In this document: positions 51,311 through 61,688 of the stretch, piece after piece
Numbering within the stretch: position 1 is the stretch's first letter
Layout: every line of letters starts with the position of its first letter
Assembly: GCA_008015835.1 (NCBI GenBank)
Contig: SSGH01000001.1
Span: forward strand, 1 to 64,000
From: Lysobacter sp.
GTDB lineage: Bacteria > Pseudomonadota > Gammaproteobacteria > Xanthomonadales > Xanthomonadaceae
DNA length: 64,000 nucleotides
Reading direction: 5' to 3'
Made by a program: the position numbers and the translations under genes
Notes under the pieces: generated by a model
What the model was told of the DNA's origin: nothing
The model's database searches: none
What the model saw: only the letters and a program-made list of their open reading frames with translations

Positions 51311-52138
51311 TCACGGCACCCGCGCGCACACCCACGCGTCCACGCGCGCCACGCCGGCGCGGCGCAGCGCCTCGGCGGCGGCGTGCAGGGTGGCGCCGGT
51401 GGTCATCACGTCGTCGATCAGCGCCACATGCGCGAACGACGGCGCGGCGGAGGTCGCCGCGAACGCACCGCGCAGATTCTTGCGCCGGGCGGCGGCGTCC
51501 AACCGCGACTGCGGGGTGGTTTCGCGCACCCGATGCAGCAGGTCCGGACGGAGCGGCAAGGCGAGCGCACGGGCCAGCGGTCGCGCCAGTTCCAGGGCTT
51601 GGTCGTAGCCGCGTTCGCGCAGACGACGGCGATGCAGCGGTAGCGGGACCAAGACCTGGGGCCAGGGCGACGGCGAAACCGGCTCCGGACCGATGGCGCA
51701 GGGGCCGCCGCCCGTGTCGACGGGGTCGATGGGGCTCGTACTCATGAAGGATTCGGCCATCAGGCCGGCCAGCAGCCGGCCGGCGGCGAGATCGTCGTGG
51801 AACTTCAGGCGCGGCAGCAGGCGATCCAAGGGCGGGCCGTAGACGAAGGCGGCGCGGGCGGCGGTCAGCGGGGGCGGATGGCGCAGGCAGCGGCCGCAGG
51901 CGGCGGTCGGAGCCGGCATCGGCAGGGCGCAGCGGGCGCAGGCGCTGCGGTTCCAGGGCAGGGCCTCGCGGCAGGCGGCGCAGAGGTCCGCGGCCGATCC
52001 GCCCGGCGGGCAGGGCTCCCGGCAGAGCAGGCAATGGGACGGCCACAGCGGCGGCAGACGGCGGCCGAGGCCGACGAAGGCGGCGGCCGTCGTAGCGATC
52101 GGCCGCCGGCTCAGAATGAAGTTGACAGGGCTGAACAT
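51311..52138 (-). CDS. comF: ComF family phosphoribosyltransferase-like protein
   Basis: A 275-aa protein with an N-terminal zinc ribbon (HCLLC ... [22 protein letters not shown] ... CGRC, about residues 35-85), the [10 protein letters not shown] segment and a C-terminal PRTase fold with [46 protein letters not shown] and the PRPP loop [14 protein letters not shown] (about 240-253). ComF assists DNA uptake in transformation, though its enzymatic role is not settled. Its start (ATG 52136-52138) lies within the divergent bioB promoter. With dprA it suggests natural competence. Confidence 0.92.
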   Translation of the reverse strand: MFSPVNFILSRRPIATTAAAFVGLGRRLPPLWPSHCLLCREPCPPGGSAADLCAACREALPWNRSACARCALPMPAPTAACGRCLRHPPPLTAARAAFVYGPPLDRLLPRLKFHDDLAAGRLLAGLMAESFMSTSPIDPVDTGGGPCAIGPEPVSPSPWPQVLVPLPLHRRRLRERGYDQALELARPLARALALPLRPDLLHRVRETTPQSRLDAAARRKNLRGAFAATSAAPSFAHVALIDDVMTTGATLHAAAEALRRAGVARVDAWVCARVP

Positions 52139-52150
52139 GCTTTCCAGACT
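52122..52150 (+). promoter_or_regulatory. Putative bioB promoter
   Basis: A perfect TTGACA (52122-52127) with a 17-base spacer to CAGACT (52145-52150), about 40 bases before the bioB ATG. The -10 is weak. It overlaps the first codons of divergent comF. Confidence 0.5.
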
Positions 52151-52187
52151 GCCCGTTCCCCTCGGCCCGGTCTGTCAGGAAATTCCG

Positions 52188-53288
52188 ATGTCGGCTGTCA
52201 GCGTTTCGCCCTCGCCCCACGCCGCCGAACTCCGCTACGACTGGCGGCGCGAGGAGATCGAGGCGCTGTTCGCGCTGCCGCTGCCCGTGCTGCTGCACCG
52301 CGCCGGGGACGTGCATCGCGCGCATTTCGATCCCACCGAAGTCCAGGTCAGCACCTTGTTGTCGGTGAAGACCGGCGGCTGCCCGGAAGACTGCGCGTAT
52401 TGCCCGCAGGCGCAGCGCTATCACACCGGCGTGGACGCGACGAAGCTGATGAGCACCGACGCGGTGCTGGAAAAAGCCAAGCAAGCCAAAGCGGCGGGCG
52501 CGTCGCGGTTCTGCATGGGCGCGGCCTGGCGTTCGCCGAAAGACCGCGATATTCCGAAAGTCGCCGAGATGATCCGCGAAGTGAAGGCGCTGGGGCTGGA
52601 AACCTGCGCCACGCTCGGCATGCTCAGCGGCGAACAGGCGCAGGCGTTGAAAGCGGCGGGCCTGGACTACTACAACCACAATCTCGACACCGCGCCGGAG
52701 TTCTACGGCGAGATCGTGCAAACCCGCGAATTCCAGGACCGACTCGACACCCTCGGCCACGTGCGCGACGCGGGTATGAAGACGTGCTGCGGCGGCATCG
52801 TCGGCATGGGCGAATCGCGGGCGCAGCGCGCCGGGCTGCTGCAGGCGCTGTCGAATCTGCCGGCGCATCCGGATTCGGTGCCGATCAACCGATTGGTGCA
52901 AGTCGAAGGCACGCCGCTGCACGGCGCCGCGCTGCTCGATCCGTTCGAGTTCGTGCGCACTATTGCCGTTGCGCGCATCCTGATGCCGAAATCGATGGTG
53001 CGGCTGTCCGCCGGCCGCGAAAGCATGAGCGACGAACTGCAGGCGCTGTGCTTCCTGGCGGGCGCCAACTCCATTTTCTACGGCGAGAAGCTGCTCACCA
53101 CCGGCAACCCGGACACCGAGCGCGATCTCGCCTTGTTCGAGCGATTGGGCCTGCGCCCGATGCCGTTGGTGGAGACCGCCGGCACCGTGCATGCCGATAT
53201 CGTCGATGCTTCTATCGTCGATGCTCTTATCGTCGATGCTTCCGCCCCCTCCGACTGCACCGCCCGCACCCACACCGCCGCCGCCTGA
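52188..53288 (+). CDS. bioB: Biotin synthase
   Basis: A 366-aa radical SAM enzyme inserting sulfur into dethiobiotin. The CxxxCxxC cluster is in [16 protein letters not shown] (about residues 64-79). [12 protein letters not shown], the [2Fe-2S] ligand region [11 protein letters not shown] and [11 protein letters not shown] follow, with [24 protein letters not shown] near the end. The last about 35 residues are a poorly conserved tail containing a threefold IVDAS/L repeat encoded by a 15-bp tandem repeat (53198-53242). ATG 52188 with AGGA upstream; an upstream frame to 52116 is not used. First gene of the biotin operon. Confidence 0.96.
   Translation: MSAVSVSPSPHAAELRYDWRREEIEALFALPLPVLLHRAGDVHRAHFDPTEVQVSTLLSVKTGGCPEDCAYCPQAQRYHTGVDATKLMSTDAVLEKAKQAKAAGASRFCMGAAWRSPKDRDIPKVAEMIREVKALGLETCATLGMLSGEQAQALKAAGLDYYNHNLDTAPEFYGEIVQTREFQDRLDTLGHVRDAGMKTCCGGIVGMGESRAQRAGLLQALSNLPAHPDSVPINRLVQVEGTPLHGAALLDPFEFVRTIAVARILMPKSMVRLSAGRESMSDELQALCFLAGANSIFYGEKLLTTGNPDTERDLALFERLGLRPMPLVETAGTVHADIVDASIVDALIVDASAPSDCTARTHTAAA
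53198..53242. repeat. Three tandem 15-bp units inside bioB
   Basis: TATCGTCGATGCTTC, with one CT/TC variant in the middle copy, is repeated three times in frame, encoding the IVDAS-like tail of biotin synthase. Copy-number change would keep the frame. Confidence 0.8.
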
Positions 53289-53297
53289 GTCGCCGCC

Positions 53298-54502
<1,205 letters not shown>

Positions 54503-54506
<4 letters not shown>

Positions 54507-54976
54507 GCGGTTCCGCGGCGGCGACGCCGGCTGCGGCGGCCGCACCGAACGGCCCGAGCTCGGACGATCCGCGCATTCCGATTTGGCGGGGCTTGTCCGA
54601 TCTGTATCTCGATACCGATGTGTCGCTGTTCTATTCGCACATCGCCGAGACGTTGGCGGCATCGCCGTTCACGCTCGACGAACTGCGCGACATCCTGATC
54701 GAAGATGTGCATCCGGCGCTGTACGGCAATCTGTTGATCGTCGCCGGCGAATGGGCCGGGTTCGAGGACGAATGGCTGCTGCCGCGCATCGCCGAGACAC
54801 GCCGCCGGCCGCGCTGGCGCCGTCGTCTGACGCGCGTGTTCGCCAACGCCGTCTTCGACGATTGGCGCGAAGTCGCGGCGCGGATCGAAGCGATTCGCGG
54901 CGCAGTGCCTGCGTCCGAAACATCCAAGACCTGCGACGACGTTTCGGACGACGCCTCGGAACGCGTATCGCCATGA
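54503..54976 (+). CDS. Uncharacterised protein inside the biotin operon (DUF7079-like)
   Basis: A 157-aa soluble protein. After an Ala/Pro-rich head, [60 protein letters not shown] and a basic [11 protein letters not shown] helix are seen. From memory these match a small DUF family (DUF7079) without known function. It overlaps bioF and bioH by ATGA on both sides, so it is translationally coupled within the operon. No enzyme motif is visible. Confidence 0.78.
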
Positions 54977-55785
54977 GCGCCGATCTGCACATCGCCGTCG
55001 TCGGCGACGGCCCGCCGTTGGTGCTGCTGCACGGTTGGGCGATGCACGGCGGCGTGTTCGCCACGCTCGCCGAACGCTTGCGCGCGCGCTACACCCTGCA
55101 TCTGGTGGATCTGCCCGGGCACGGCGCGAGTCGCGGCGACGCCACGCCGCTGGCGTTCGATCCGGTGTGCGACGCGCTGCTCGCGCGACTGCCGATCGCG
55201 CCGTGGCTCGGTTGGTCGCTCGGCGGCATGTTCGCGCTGCACGCCGCGGTGCGTGCGCCCGAACGCGTATCGGGACTCGTTCAAGTCTGCAGCAGTCCGC
55301 GCTTCGTGCGCGGCGAAGATTGGCGCTTCGGCGTGTCGGCGGAAATCTTTCGCGATTTCGCGCGCGGACTCTCCGACGACTATCGCGCCACGCTCGATCG
55401 TTTCGTGGCGCTCGAAGCCTTCGGCTCGGATCACGCGAAAGACGAAATCCGCGCGCTGCGCGCCGAATTGTTCGCGCGCGGCGAGCCCGCAGCCCGCGTG
55501 TTGGTGGACGGGCTGCATCTGCTCGAAACCGTGGATCAGCGCCCGTCGCTCGAAGCGCTGCGCGTGCCGAGCTTATGGATCGCCGGACGTCGCGATCGTT
55601 TGGTCGATCCGCGCGCCATGCGCGACGCGGCGCAGGCGATTGCGCAGGCCGGGCATGCGTCGGCGACGTTCGTGCAGATCGAACACGCCGGGCACGCCCC
55701 GTTCCTCACGCACGCGGACGAGATGTTGACGCCGCTGGACGCGTTTCTGTCCGCGCTCGACGACGCGTCGCGGTCCGAACGATGA
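54973..55785 (+). CDS. bioH: Pimeloyl-ACP methyl ester carboxylesterase
   Basis: A 270-aa alpha/beta hydrolase that removes the methyl group from pimeloyl-ACP methyl ester, ending pimelate synthesis. PPLVLLHGWAMHGGVF forms the oxyanion region. The nucleophile serine is in LGWSLGGMFALHAAV (about residue 80), Asp in WIAGRRDRLVDP (about 207), and His in IEHAGHAPFLTH (about 238). ATGA overlaps both neighbours; bioH-bioC coupling fits the shared pathway. Confidence 0.94.
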   Translation: MSADLHIAVVGDGPPLVLLHGWAMHGGVFATLAERLRARYTLHLVDLPGHGASRGDATPLAFDPVCDALLARLPIAPWLGWSLGGMFALHAAVRAPERVSGLVQVCSSPRFVRGEDWRFGVSAEIFRDFARGLSDDYRATLDRFVALEAFGSDHAKDEIRALRAELFARGEPAARVLVDGLHLLETVDQRPSLEALRVPSLWIAGRRDRLVDPRAMRDAAQAIAQAGHASATFVQIEHAGHAPFLTHADEMLTPLDAFLSALDDASRSER

Positions 55786-56735
55786 GCGCGCTGTTCGACA
55801 CCCGCCACGTTCGCCGCGCGTTTTCGCGCGCGTCCGCGACCTACGCTTCGGCCGCGAAACTGCAGGCCGAAATCGAAGCGCGGTTGCTGGAATCGCTGGA
55901 CTATTACGCCGAAGGCCGCGCCGAGGATGCGCGCGCGCCCAAACGCGCGCTCGACTTGGGCTGCGGCCTCGGTCGCGCGACCCGCGCGATGCGCGCGCGC
56001 TGGCCGAACGCGCAGGTCGTCGCGCTCGATTTGGCGCTGCCGATGCTGCGTCAACACGACGATGCGCGAACGCGAGACGGCGGTTTCGTGCGCTCGCTCG
56101 CGCGCCTGCTGCCCGGTGCGCCTGCCGCGCCCGCGCGCATCTGCGCCGATGCGCGCGCGCTGCCCCTGGCCGATCACAGCGTCGATCTGCTGTTCTCGAA
56201 TCTGTGCGTGCAGTGGGTGGACGATCTGCCCGCGCTGTTCGCAGGGTTTCGCCGCGTGCTCGCGCCCGGCGGCATGCTGCTGATCTCCACGTTCGGCCCG
56301 GCCACGCTGTACGAATTGCGCGAGGCGTTCGCCCAGGCCGATGCCGCGCCGCACGTCAGCCCGTTCGCGTCGATCGCGCAGGTCGGCGACGCGCTGATCG
56401 CCAACGGTTTTCGCAATCCGGTGCTCGATCGGGACGATCTGATCACGCGCTACGACGATCTTCCCGCGTTGATGCGCGAGCTGCGCGCGATCGGCGCCAC
56501 GAACGCGCTGAACTCGCGCCGCCACACGCTCACGGGTCGCCGCCGTTTCGCCGCCGCCGCGACCGCGTACGAAGCGTTCCGTCGCGATGGCCGCTTGCCC
56601 GCGACCTGGGAAGTCATCACCGCGCTGGCCTGGGCGCCGGAACACGGCGTTCCGATTCGCGAAGGGGGCGAGGAGGTCGCGCGCTTTCCGGCGAGCGGGA
56701 TCGCGGTGCGTCGGCGCGGAGGCGATGCGCCGTGA
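55782..56735 (+). CDS. bioC: Malonyl-ACP O-methyltransferase
   Basis: A 317-aa SAM methyltransferase starting pimelate synthesis by methylating malonyl-ACP. FDTRHVRRAFSRASATYASAA is the family N-terminus; the SAM motif is ALDLGCGLGRATRAM (about residues 56-70); ADARALPLADHSVDLLFSNL and QWVDDLPALFAGFRRVLAPGG follow. The C-terminal RRHTLTGRRRF segment is typical. Slightly longer than E. coli BioC (251 aa), as usual in xanthomonads. Fifth gene of the operon; bioA and bioD are not in the window. Confidence 0.94.
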   Translation: MSALFDTRHVRRAFSRASATYASAAKLQAEIEARLLESLDYYAEGRAEDARAPKRALDLGCGLGRATRAMRARWPNAQVVALDLALPMLRQHDDARTRDGGFVRSLARLLPGAPAAPARICADARALPLADHSVDLLFSNLCVQWVDDLPALFAGFRRVLAPGGMLLISTFGPATLYELREAFAQADAAPHVSPFASIAQVGDALIANGFRNPVLDRDDLITRYDDLPALMRELRAIGATNALNSRRHTLTGRRRFAAAATAYEAFRRDGRLPATWEVITALAWAPEHGVPIREGGEEVARFPASGIAVRRRGGDAP

Positions 56736-57640
56736 AGACGCGCGCCGCCATGTTCGCGGCGCTGGCATGGTGTGCGTTGTCGTGCGCGCGTGCTCACGCG
56801 GGAGACCCGCCTCTCGCCGCCGATTCCCGGCAGATGCCTACGCAAGCGATCGTCGGTCTCGACCACATCCCGACGGTCGTGTCCGATCTCGAACGTGCGC
56901 AGGACACATACCGACGGCTCGGATTCGCCCTGAAGCCAGGCCGCGCGCACGCGAACGGACTGCGCAACGCGCACGTCAAATTCGAGGACGGGTCGGGGAT
57001 CGAGTTGATCGCGCCGCCGAACGAGGCGACCGACGATCTGACCCGCGAGTATCTCGAACATCTGAAACATGGCGAAGGCCCGGCGTATCTGTCGCTGCAT
57101 GCGCGCGACAAGACCGCGTTGATCGCGGCGCTGAACGCCGCCGGCATCGCGTTCGAGGACGACGGCTTGTTGACGCTGTCCGATCCGCGATTGCGGTTCC
57201 TGTTTTTCGTCCGCGAAAACCGCTCGCCCACCGATCGCCCCGAGCATTTCGCGCATTCGAATTCGGCCGGCGCCATGACCGGCGTTTGGCTTGCGCTGGA
57301 CGCGCCGTCGAACGCCGCGTTGAAGCGTCTCTTGCTCGCGTTGGGCGCGGGGCATGCGCGTGCCTCGGTAAGCGTGTCCGGAACCATGCGCGAAAATGAG
57401 GTGATGGCCGATGTGTTTCGCGTGAGCAACGGACGCATCGTCGTCGTGCCGAAACGCGCCGACGCGAACGATACGCGCCCGATCGTCGGTGCGGAGTTCC
57501 AGGTGCGCTCCCTGGCGGAAACGAAGCGCGTATTGCGCGCCTCGGAGATGCGTTTCGAGCGCGCAGACCGGCGTCGCGCGATCCGCGTCGCGCCCGATGT
57601 CGCGCATGGTCTCTGGTTGGAGTTTGATGCAGAACATTGA
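56732..57640 (+). CDS. Exported glyoxalase-like (VOC) protein
   Basis: A 302-aa protein with a signal peptide (about residues 1-23, AMFAALAWCALSCARAHA) and a glyoxalase-like fold of the Glyoxalase_3 type: VGLDHIPTVVSDLERAQDTY, FALKPGRAHANGLRNAHVKF and IELIAPPNE in the first half, and a second half (about 180-302) repeating the VOC beta pattern. The GTG start overlaps the bioC stop (GTGA), so it is coupled to biotin genes although it is exported. Role unknown. Confidence 0.72.
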   Translation: MKTRAAMFAALAWCALSCARAHAGDPPLAADSRQMPTQAIVGLDHIPTVVSDLERAQDTYRRLGFALKPGRAHANGLRNAHVKFEDGSGIELIAPPNEATDDLTREYLEHLKHGEGPAYLSLHARDKTALIAALNAAGIAFEDDGLLTLSDPRLRFLFFVRENRSPTDRPEHFAHSNSAGAMTGVWLALDAPSNAALKRLLLALGAGHARASVSVSGTMRENEVMADVFRVSNGRIVVVPKRADANDTRPIVGAEFQVRSLAETKRVLRASEMRFERADRRRAIRVAPDVAHGLWLEFDAEH

Positions 57641-57737
57641 ACGGTGGGTCGTGTAGGCCCAAGCTTCGGCTGAAGTGGACCAAGGTCAGACCAGAACCCA
57701 TCCCAAGACAAGTGGAGAAATGGGTCGGTCTGACACC

Positions 57738-57812
57738 GTCGTTCCCGCGAAAGCCGCTATCGGGCTTTCGTTGTGTTTTCTCGAGCGGGATCCCGGCTTT
57801 CGCCGGGATGAC
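57738..57812. repeat. REP-like inverted repeat, divergent copy
   Basis: Left part GTCGTTCCCGCGAAAGC and right part GGCTTTCGCCGGGATGAC flank an internal AAAGCC-type stem. It shares the GTCATCCCGGC...CGCCGGGATGAC pattern with 23281-23356. Lies between the exported VOC gene and the small VOC gene. Confidence 0.7.
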
Positions 57813-57876
57813 GACCGAAGCGTTGGCATTTCGTTTTTTTGAGACAGGTTCTAGAACCCTTCCGAACCGGAGTCGA

Positions 57877-58323
57877 ATGATGCAGGCATGCACCCGAAGC
57901 GGCGTGTTGATCTACGCCAAGGATATGGTCGCGATGTCGGCCTTCTACGAGGCCGTGCTGGCGATGCGGGTCGTTTCCGCCGAAAGCGATCACCGCATTC
58001 TCGCGTCCGACGATGCGCAAATCGTGCTTCATGCCATTCCGCCGCACATCGCGGCCGAGATCGCGATCCCCGTTCCGCCCGAGCCGCGGGAGGAGCAAGC
58101 CATCAAACCGATGTTCGCGGTCGCGAATCTCGCGGATGCAGAGCGCGCGACCGAGCGCTGCGGCGGGCGGCTGATCGGTGCGGTGTGGGCGATGTCGGGG
58201 CGACGCATTCGCGATGTTTGCGACCCGGAGGGCAATATCGTTCAACTGCTCGGCGAGGCGGCTGCGATGAAACCGCTCGAACCCGACGCCATCCCCGATT
58301 CGCCTTCCGACGCCGCAGAGTGA
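57877..58323 (+). CDS. VOC family protein (single-domain)
   Basis: A 148-aa cytosolic glyoxalase/bleomycin-resistance fold: GVLIYAKDMVAMSAFYEAVLAM at the start, HRILASDDAQIVLHAIP in the middle, and KPMFAVANLADAERATERCGG with RIRDVCDPEGNIVQLLGE at the end, where the Asp-Pro-Glu-Gly-Asn strand supplies the usual metal ligand. GGAG lies six bases before ATG 57877. Substrate unknown. Confidence 0.85.
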   Translation: MMQACTRSGVLIYAKDMVAMSAFYEAVLAMRVVSAESDHRILASDDAQIVLHAIPPHIAAEIAIPVPPEPREEQAIKPMFAVANLADAERATERCGGRLIGAVWAMSGRRIRDVCDPEGNIVQLLGEAAAMKPLEPDAIPDSPSDAAE

Positions 58324-58329
58324 TGCGTG

Positions 58330-58458
58330 ATGCGCGCGGACGACAACGCCAACGAATTCGTCGTGCGCGACGGTTTGCGTCGTGCGGAGGCGCGGGCCTT
58401 GGCGGTGAAGTGGGAGGCGCGCGGCCACAAACAAATGGACTGGGTGCGCCGCGCTTGA
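58330..58458 (+). CDS. Small ORF, 42 aa
   Basis: MRADDNANEFVVRDGLRRAE begins a 42-aa charged peptide ending HKQMDWVRRA, with codon use like its neighbours, seven bases after the VOC stop. It could be a genuine small protein or the degenerate end of something longer. No ribosome site stands out. Confidence 0.4.
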   Translation: MRADDNANEFVVRDGLRRAEARALAVKWEARGHKQMDWVRRA

Positions 58459-58529
58459 CGCACCGACAGCAGACGCCGCAGGCGGGTTGCGGTAGGCTAG
58501 CCCGCCCTCGAAACGCGCGAAACCCGCCC

Positions 58530-58814
58530 ATGTCGGACCCGACCACTCTTTTCATCGAAGCCATCGGCTGGCTCAGCGCGCTGTTGATCCTGAGCGCTTA
58601 CGTGCTGTTGTCGACCGAGCGCATCCAAAGCCAGTCGCGCACGTATCAGACCATGAACGTGATCGGCTCGGCCGGCTTCATCGTCAACAGCGGCTGGAAC
58701 GGCGCGATTCCGTCCGCCGCCTTGAACGTGGTGTGGTGCGTGATCGGCGTCTACGCGCTGTGGAAGATCGCCAAACGCGCCTCGGCGGCGACCGCCGCGC
58801 CGAAACCGGAGTGA
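58530..58814 (+). CDS. CBU_0592-like small membrane protein
   Basis: A 94-aa protein with three hydrophobic segments: FIEAIGWLSALLILSAYVLL, NVIGSAGFIVNSGWNGAIPS and ALNVVWCVIGVYALWKIAK. The pattern matches the CBU_0592-type domain as I recall it. Inner-membrane location; function unknown. Followed after six bases by the next gene. Confidence 0.72.
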   Translation: MSDPTTLFIEAIGWLSALLILSAYVLLSTERIQSQSRTYQTMNVIGSAGFIVNSGWNGAIPSAALNVVWCVIGVYALWKIAKRASAATAAPKPE

Positions 58815-58820
58815 CGCCGA

Positions 58821-59288
58821 ATGAACCGCACGCTGAAGATTTTTCTGATCGTGGCCGCGTGCGGTTTGCTGCTGTTGATCGCGACGGCGTGGGCGTTCTT
58901 CCGCTACGTCAGCAACCACAAAGACGAATGGCTCTCCAAAGGCCAGGACACGATGCGCGAAGGCATTCAGGCCGGGCGCGAGCTGCGCGACGCCGATTGT
59001 CTGGAGCGCGCGATCGCGATGCATCGCGAAGGCGATAGCGGTTTCGGCGGCCTGGGCGCGCGGCTGTGGCTCAACGGCTGCCTGCAAACGGCCGCGCCCA
59101 CCGCCGAGTTCTGCCGCGACGTGCCCGCCGCCGATGCGATCGCCGACAGCATCGGCTGGCAATTGCGCGTCTGTACCGAGCGCGGCCTCAGCGGCAATTC
59201 GGCCTGCGGCGGCCTGATGAGCGAAGTGCAACGGTATTGCCAAGCGCGCAATCAAGCCGCGAACGTCGGAGCGGCGGCGACGCCGTGA
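58821..59288 (+). CDS. Membrane-anchored Cys-containing protein of unknown function
   Basis: A 155-aa protein with one N-terminal membrane segment (about residues 5-29, IFLIVAACGLLLLIATAWAFF) and a periplasmic helical domain bearing about six cysteines (DADCLERA, LNGCLQTA, EFCRDV, LRVCTERG, SACGG, RYCQARN) spaced for disulfides. Seven bases after the CBU_0592-like gene, so probably co-transcribed. No family recognised. Confidence 0.7.
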   Translation: MNRTLKIFLIVAACGLLLLIATAWAFFRYVSNHKDEWLSKGQDTMREGIQAGRELRDADCLERAIAMHREGDSGFGGLGARLWLNGCLQTAAPTAEFCRDVPAADAIADSIGWQLRVCTERGLSGNSACGGLMSEVQRYCQARNQAANVGAAATP

Positions 59289-59328
59289 CCCGCATTGCGC
59301 GCTGCGCGCGCGCATGGGCCGCGAGCGA

Positions 59329-59754
59329 TCAACGCACCTGCGCGATCCAATCCTGCAGATTGTAGTAATTGGTGACGCGCGCGATTTTGCCGTCGCGCAG
59401 ATCGAAGAACGCGCCGCCCGGCAATACGTAACGCTGACCGCGCGCCGGCGGCAGACCTTCGTCGTCGGCCCAATATTCGCCGTGAACCACATACTCCGCC
59501 GCCGCACGCGTGCCGTCCTGCGAGGCCAGCACGACGATATCGCGCAACTGCTCGCGGTAGCTGCGCTCCATCCGCGCCAAAAACGCCGCGAACGCATCGC
59601 GCCCGGTTTCGCGGGCGCCTTGGTTGAGGTCGTGGGCCACGTCATCCGCTAGCATGCCGAGCATGCCGCTCCAATCGCCGCGATTGAACGCCGCGTAGTA
59701 CTCCAACACGAGCGTGGTGGCGCGGTCGTGCGCGCGGGTGCCGTCGATGATCAT
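59329..59754 (-). CDS. SnoaL-like / nuclear transport factor 2-fold protein
   Basis: A 141-aa single-domain protein of the NTF2 fold: ATTLVLEYYAAFNRGDWSGMLGMLADDVAHDL, AAFLARMERSYREQLRDIVVL, AAEYVVHGEYWADDEG and AFFDLRDGKIARVTNYYNL. It resembles ketosteroid isomerase-like SnoaL proteins; the substrate is unknown. Lies 22 bases before the YdcF stop on the same strand. Confidence 0.85.
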   Translation of the reverse strand: MIIDGTRAHDRATTLVLEYYAAFNRGDWSGMLGMLADDVAHDLNQGARETGRDAFAAFLARMERSYREQLRDIVVLASQDGTRAAAEYVVHGEYWADDEGLPPARGQRYVLPGGAFFDLRDGKIARVTNYYNLQDWIAQVR

Positions 59755-59775
59755 GGGGGCTCTCCTGGAACCGAA

Positions 59776-60474
59776 TCACTTGGCCGCGGGGGCGGCGGGC
59801 ATGGGGGTGACGGGCATGGGGGCGACGAATAGATCGCGGTGGAAAAAATACACTTCGGCGAGCAGAAACCGCCAACGCGTGCCGAAACTGCGATAGCGCG
59901 TGGTCGGCGTGGGCGACCCCACGCAGGCGATGCCGATCTCTTCGCACAGCCGCAGCGCGCGCGACATATGCAGCGGGTCGCTGACCACCACGGCGCTGCG
60001 CAGCGTGCGCGCGCGCATCAGGGCCGCGGCTTCGCTCAGGTTCTCGCGCGTGTTGCGCGACGTCGTTTCGATCAGGATCGCGCGCTCGGGCACGCCTTCG
60101 CGCATCGCATAGCGACGGCCGACCTGCGACTCGGCGAAACGCGCGCCCTGGCCGCCGTACCCGCCGGTGAAGATCAGGTTCGGCGCCACGCCGCGACGAT
60201 ACAGCGCGATGCCGTGGCGAATGCGCTCCTCGAACACCGGCGAAGGCCGCGCATCGTAGGCGGCGGCGCCGAGCACGATGATGGCGTCGGCGGGCGCGGC
60301 CTCGTCGCGTTGGCCGACGTACGCGATGTACAACGCGACGCCGATCAGCCATAACAACGACAGCAGCGCGACGCGCCACAACAACCGCAGCGCGCGGGCG
60401 AACACGCCGCGCTTGCGCGCGCGCCGACGCTTGCGGCTGTCGGGGAGTTTCATCAACACGCTGCCGCGGTTCAT
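59776..60474 (-). CDS. YdcF family (DUF218) membrane protein
   Basis: A 232-aa protein with a basic N-terminus (RKRRRARKRG), one membrane helix (about residues 22-46) and a DUF218 domain: ADAIIVLGAAAYDARPSPVFEERI, NLIFTGGYGGQG, ILIETTSRNTRENLSEA and SAVVVSDPLHMSRAL. The family is SAM- or nucleotide-binding like E. coli YdcF and ElyC, with envelope roles. ATG 60472-60474 overlaps the dehydratase stop as ATGA; a longer start at 60489 is possible. Confidence 0.9.
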   Translation of the reverse strand: MNRGSVLMKLPDSRKRRRARKRGVFARALRLLWRVALLSLLWLIGVALYIAYVGQRDEAAPADAIIVLGAAAYDARPSPVFEERIRHGIALYRRGVAPNLIFTGGYGGQGARFAESQVGRRYAMREGVPERAILIETTSRNTRENLSEAAALMRARTLRSAVVVSDPLHMSRALRLCEEIGIACVGSPTPTTRYRSFGTRWRFLLAEVYFFHRDLFVAPMPVTPMPAAPAAK

Positions 60475-61442
60475 GCGCGCATCCGCCACGGCAAGGCGTC
60501 GAGATCGACGTTGCCGCCGGACAGCACGATACCGACGCGTTTACCCGCGAAGCGCGCGCGATCGGCGAGCACCGCCGCCAGGCCGATCGCGCCGGAGGGT
60601 TCGACCACGAGTTTCAAACGCTCCCACAGCGCACGCATCGCGGCGATGGTGTCCGCGTCGTCGACCAGCAGAATGCCGTCGGCGTCGCGCTGCAGCAGCG
60701 CGAGCGTGCGCGGCGCGAGTTGACCGCGCAAACCGTCGCACACCGTGTCGGGCGCGCGATCGACGACGCAATGGCCAGCCTGCAGCGACGCGTGCGCATC
60801 GGCGGCGCCGCTCGGCTCCGCGCCCCACACCGCCATCTCGGGCCGCAGCGCGCGCACGGTGAGCGCGCTGCCGGACAACAGCCCGCCGCCGCCGACCGGC
60901 GCGATCAACGCATCGAGATCCTCGCGCTCGCGGAGCAGTTCCAACGCCGCCGTGCCTTGGCCGGCGATGACGTGCGCATCGTCGAAGGGGTGGATCAGCA
61001 CCGCGCCGGTCTCGGCGATCAGCGCCGCGACCGCGGCGTTGCGCGCGGCCATCGTCGGCGCGCAGCGCACGATCGTCGCGCCGGCATCGGCGATCGCGGC
61101 GAGTTTCACCGCCGGCGCGCCTTCGGGCACCACCACGGTGAGCGGGATACCGCGCAGGCGGCAGGCCAGCGCGAGCGCAGCGCCGTGATTGCCCGAACTT
61201 TGCGTGACCGCGCCGCGCGCGGCCTCGGCATCGTCCAAGGCGAACACCGCATTGCACGCGCCGCGGAATTTGAACGCGCCGACGCGCTGCAGGTTCTCGC
61301 ATTTGAAGAACAATTCGCAGCCGGCCAGCGCATCGAGCGAGCGCGAACGCAACACCGGCGTGACGTGCGCGTGCGGCGCGATCCGCGCCGCCGCGGCGAG
61401 CACATCGACGAAAGCGGGCAGCGCGGGCAACGGCGTTCGCAT
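60471..61442 (-). CDS. Threonine/serine dehydratase family (PLP fold type II)
   Basis: A 323-aa PLP enzyme. TPVLRSRSLDAL, FFKCENLQRVGAFKFRGACN with the Schiff-base lysine (about residue 58), TQSSGNHGAALALA, the phosphate loop PVGGGGLLSGSAL (about 185-196) and EPSGAIGLAAVLAD with the C-terminal VLSGGNVDLD resemble serine racemase/threonine dehydratase of the short type, without the ACT domain. It probably deaminates Thr or Ser or racemises Ser; which one is not decided. Coupled to the YdcF gene by ATGA. Confidence 0.88.
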   Translation of the reverse strand: MRTPLPALPAFVDVLAAAARIAPHAHVTPVLRSRSLDALAGCELFFKCENLQRVGAFKFRGACNAVFALDDAEAARGAVTQSSGNHGAALALACRLRGIPLTVVVPEGAPAVKLAAIADAGATIVRCAPTMAARNAAVAALIAETGAVLIHPFDDAHVIAGQGTAALELLREREDLDALIAPVGGGGLLSGSALTVRALRPEMAVWGAEPSGAADAHASLQAGHCVVDRAPDTVCDGLRGQLAPRTLALLQRDADGILLVDDADTIAAMRALWERLKLVVEPSGAIGLAAVLADRARFAGKRVGIVLSGGNVDLDALPWRMRA

Positions 61443-61688
61443 ACGCGCTATCGTAACAGCCGACGGTGTTCGCGCCGTCGCCGCCGCGGCGTGGCGCGAC
61501 CGGATTGCCCGAGCCTCGGCCCGCGTACCCGCGCCCGACGCCGCGCGTCTTAAGTGGCGATTCAACGCGTGAGGCGGATGCTGCGTCGCAGGGCGGTCCG
61601 CCCAAGCGTTCGAATCCGGCGTCTGCGGCGCATTCGAGGCGCTGCGGCGGCCGCGTCGACGACATCAAACGTAAATCGGGGGTGGGTC

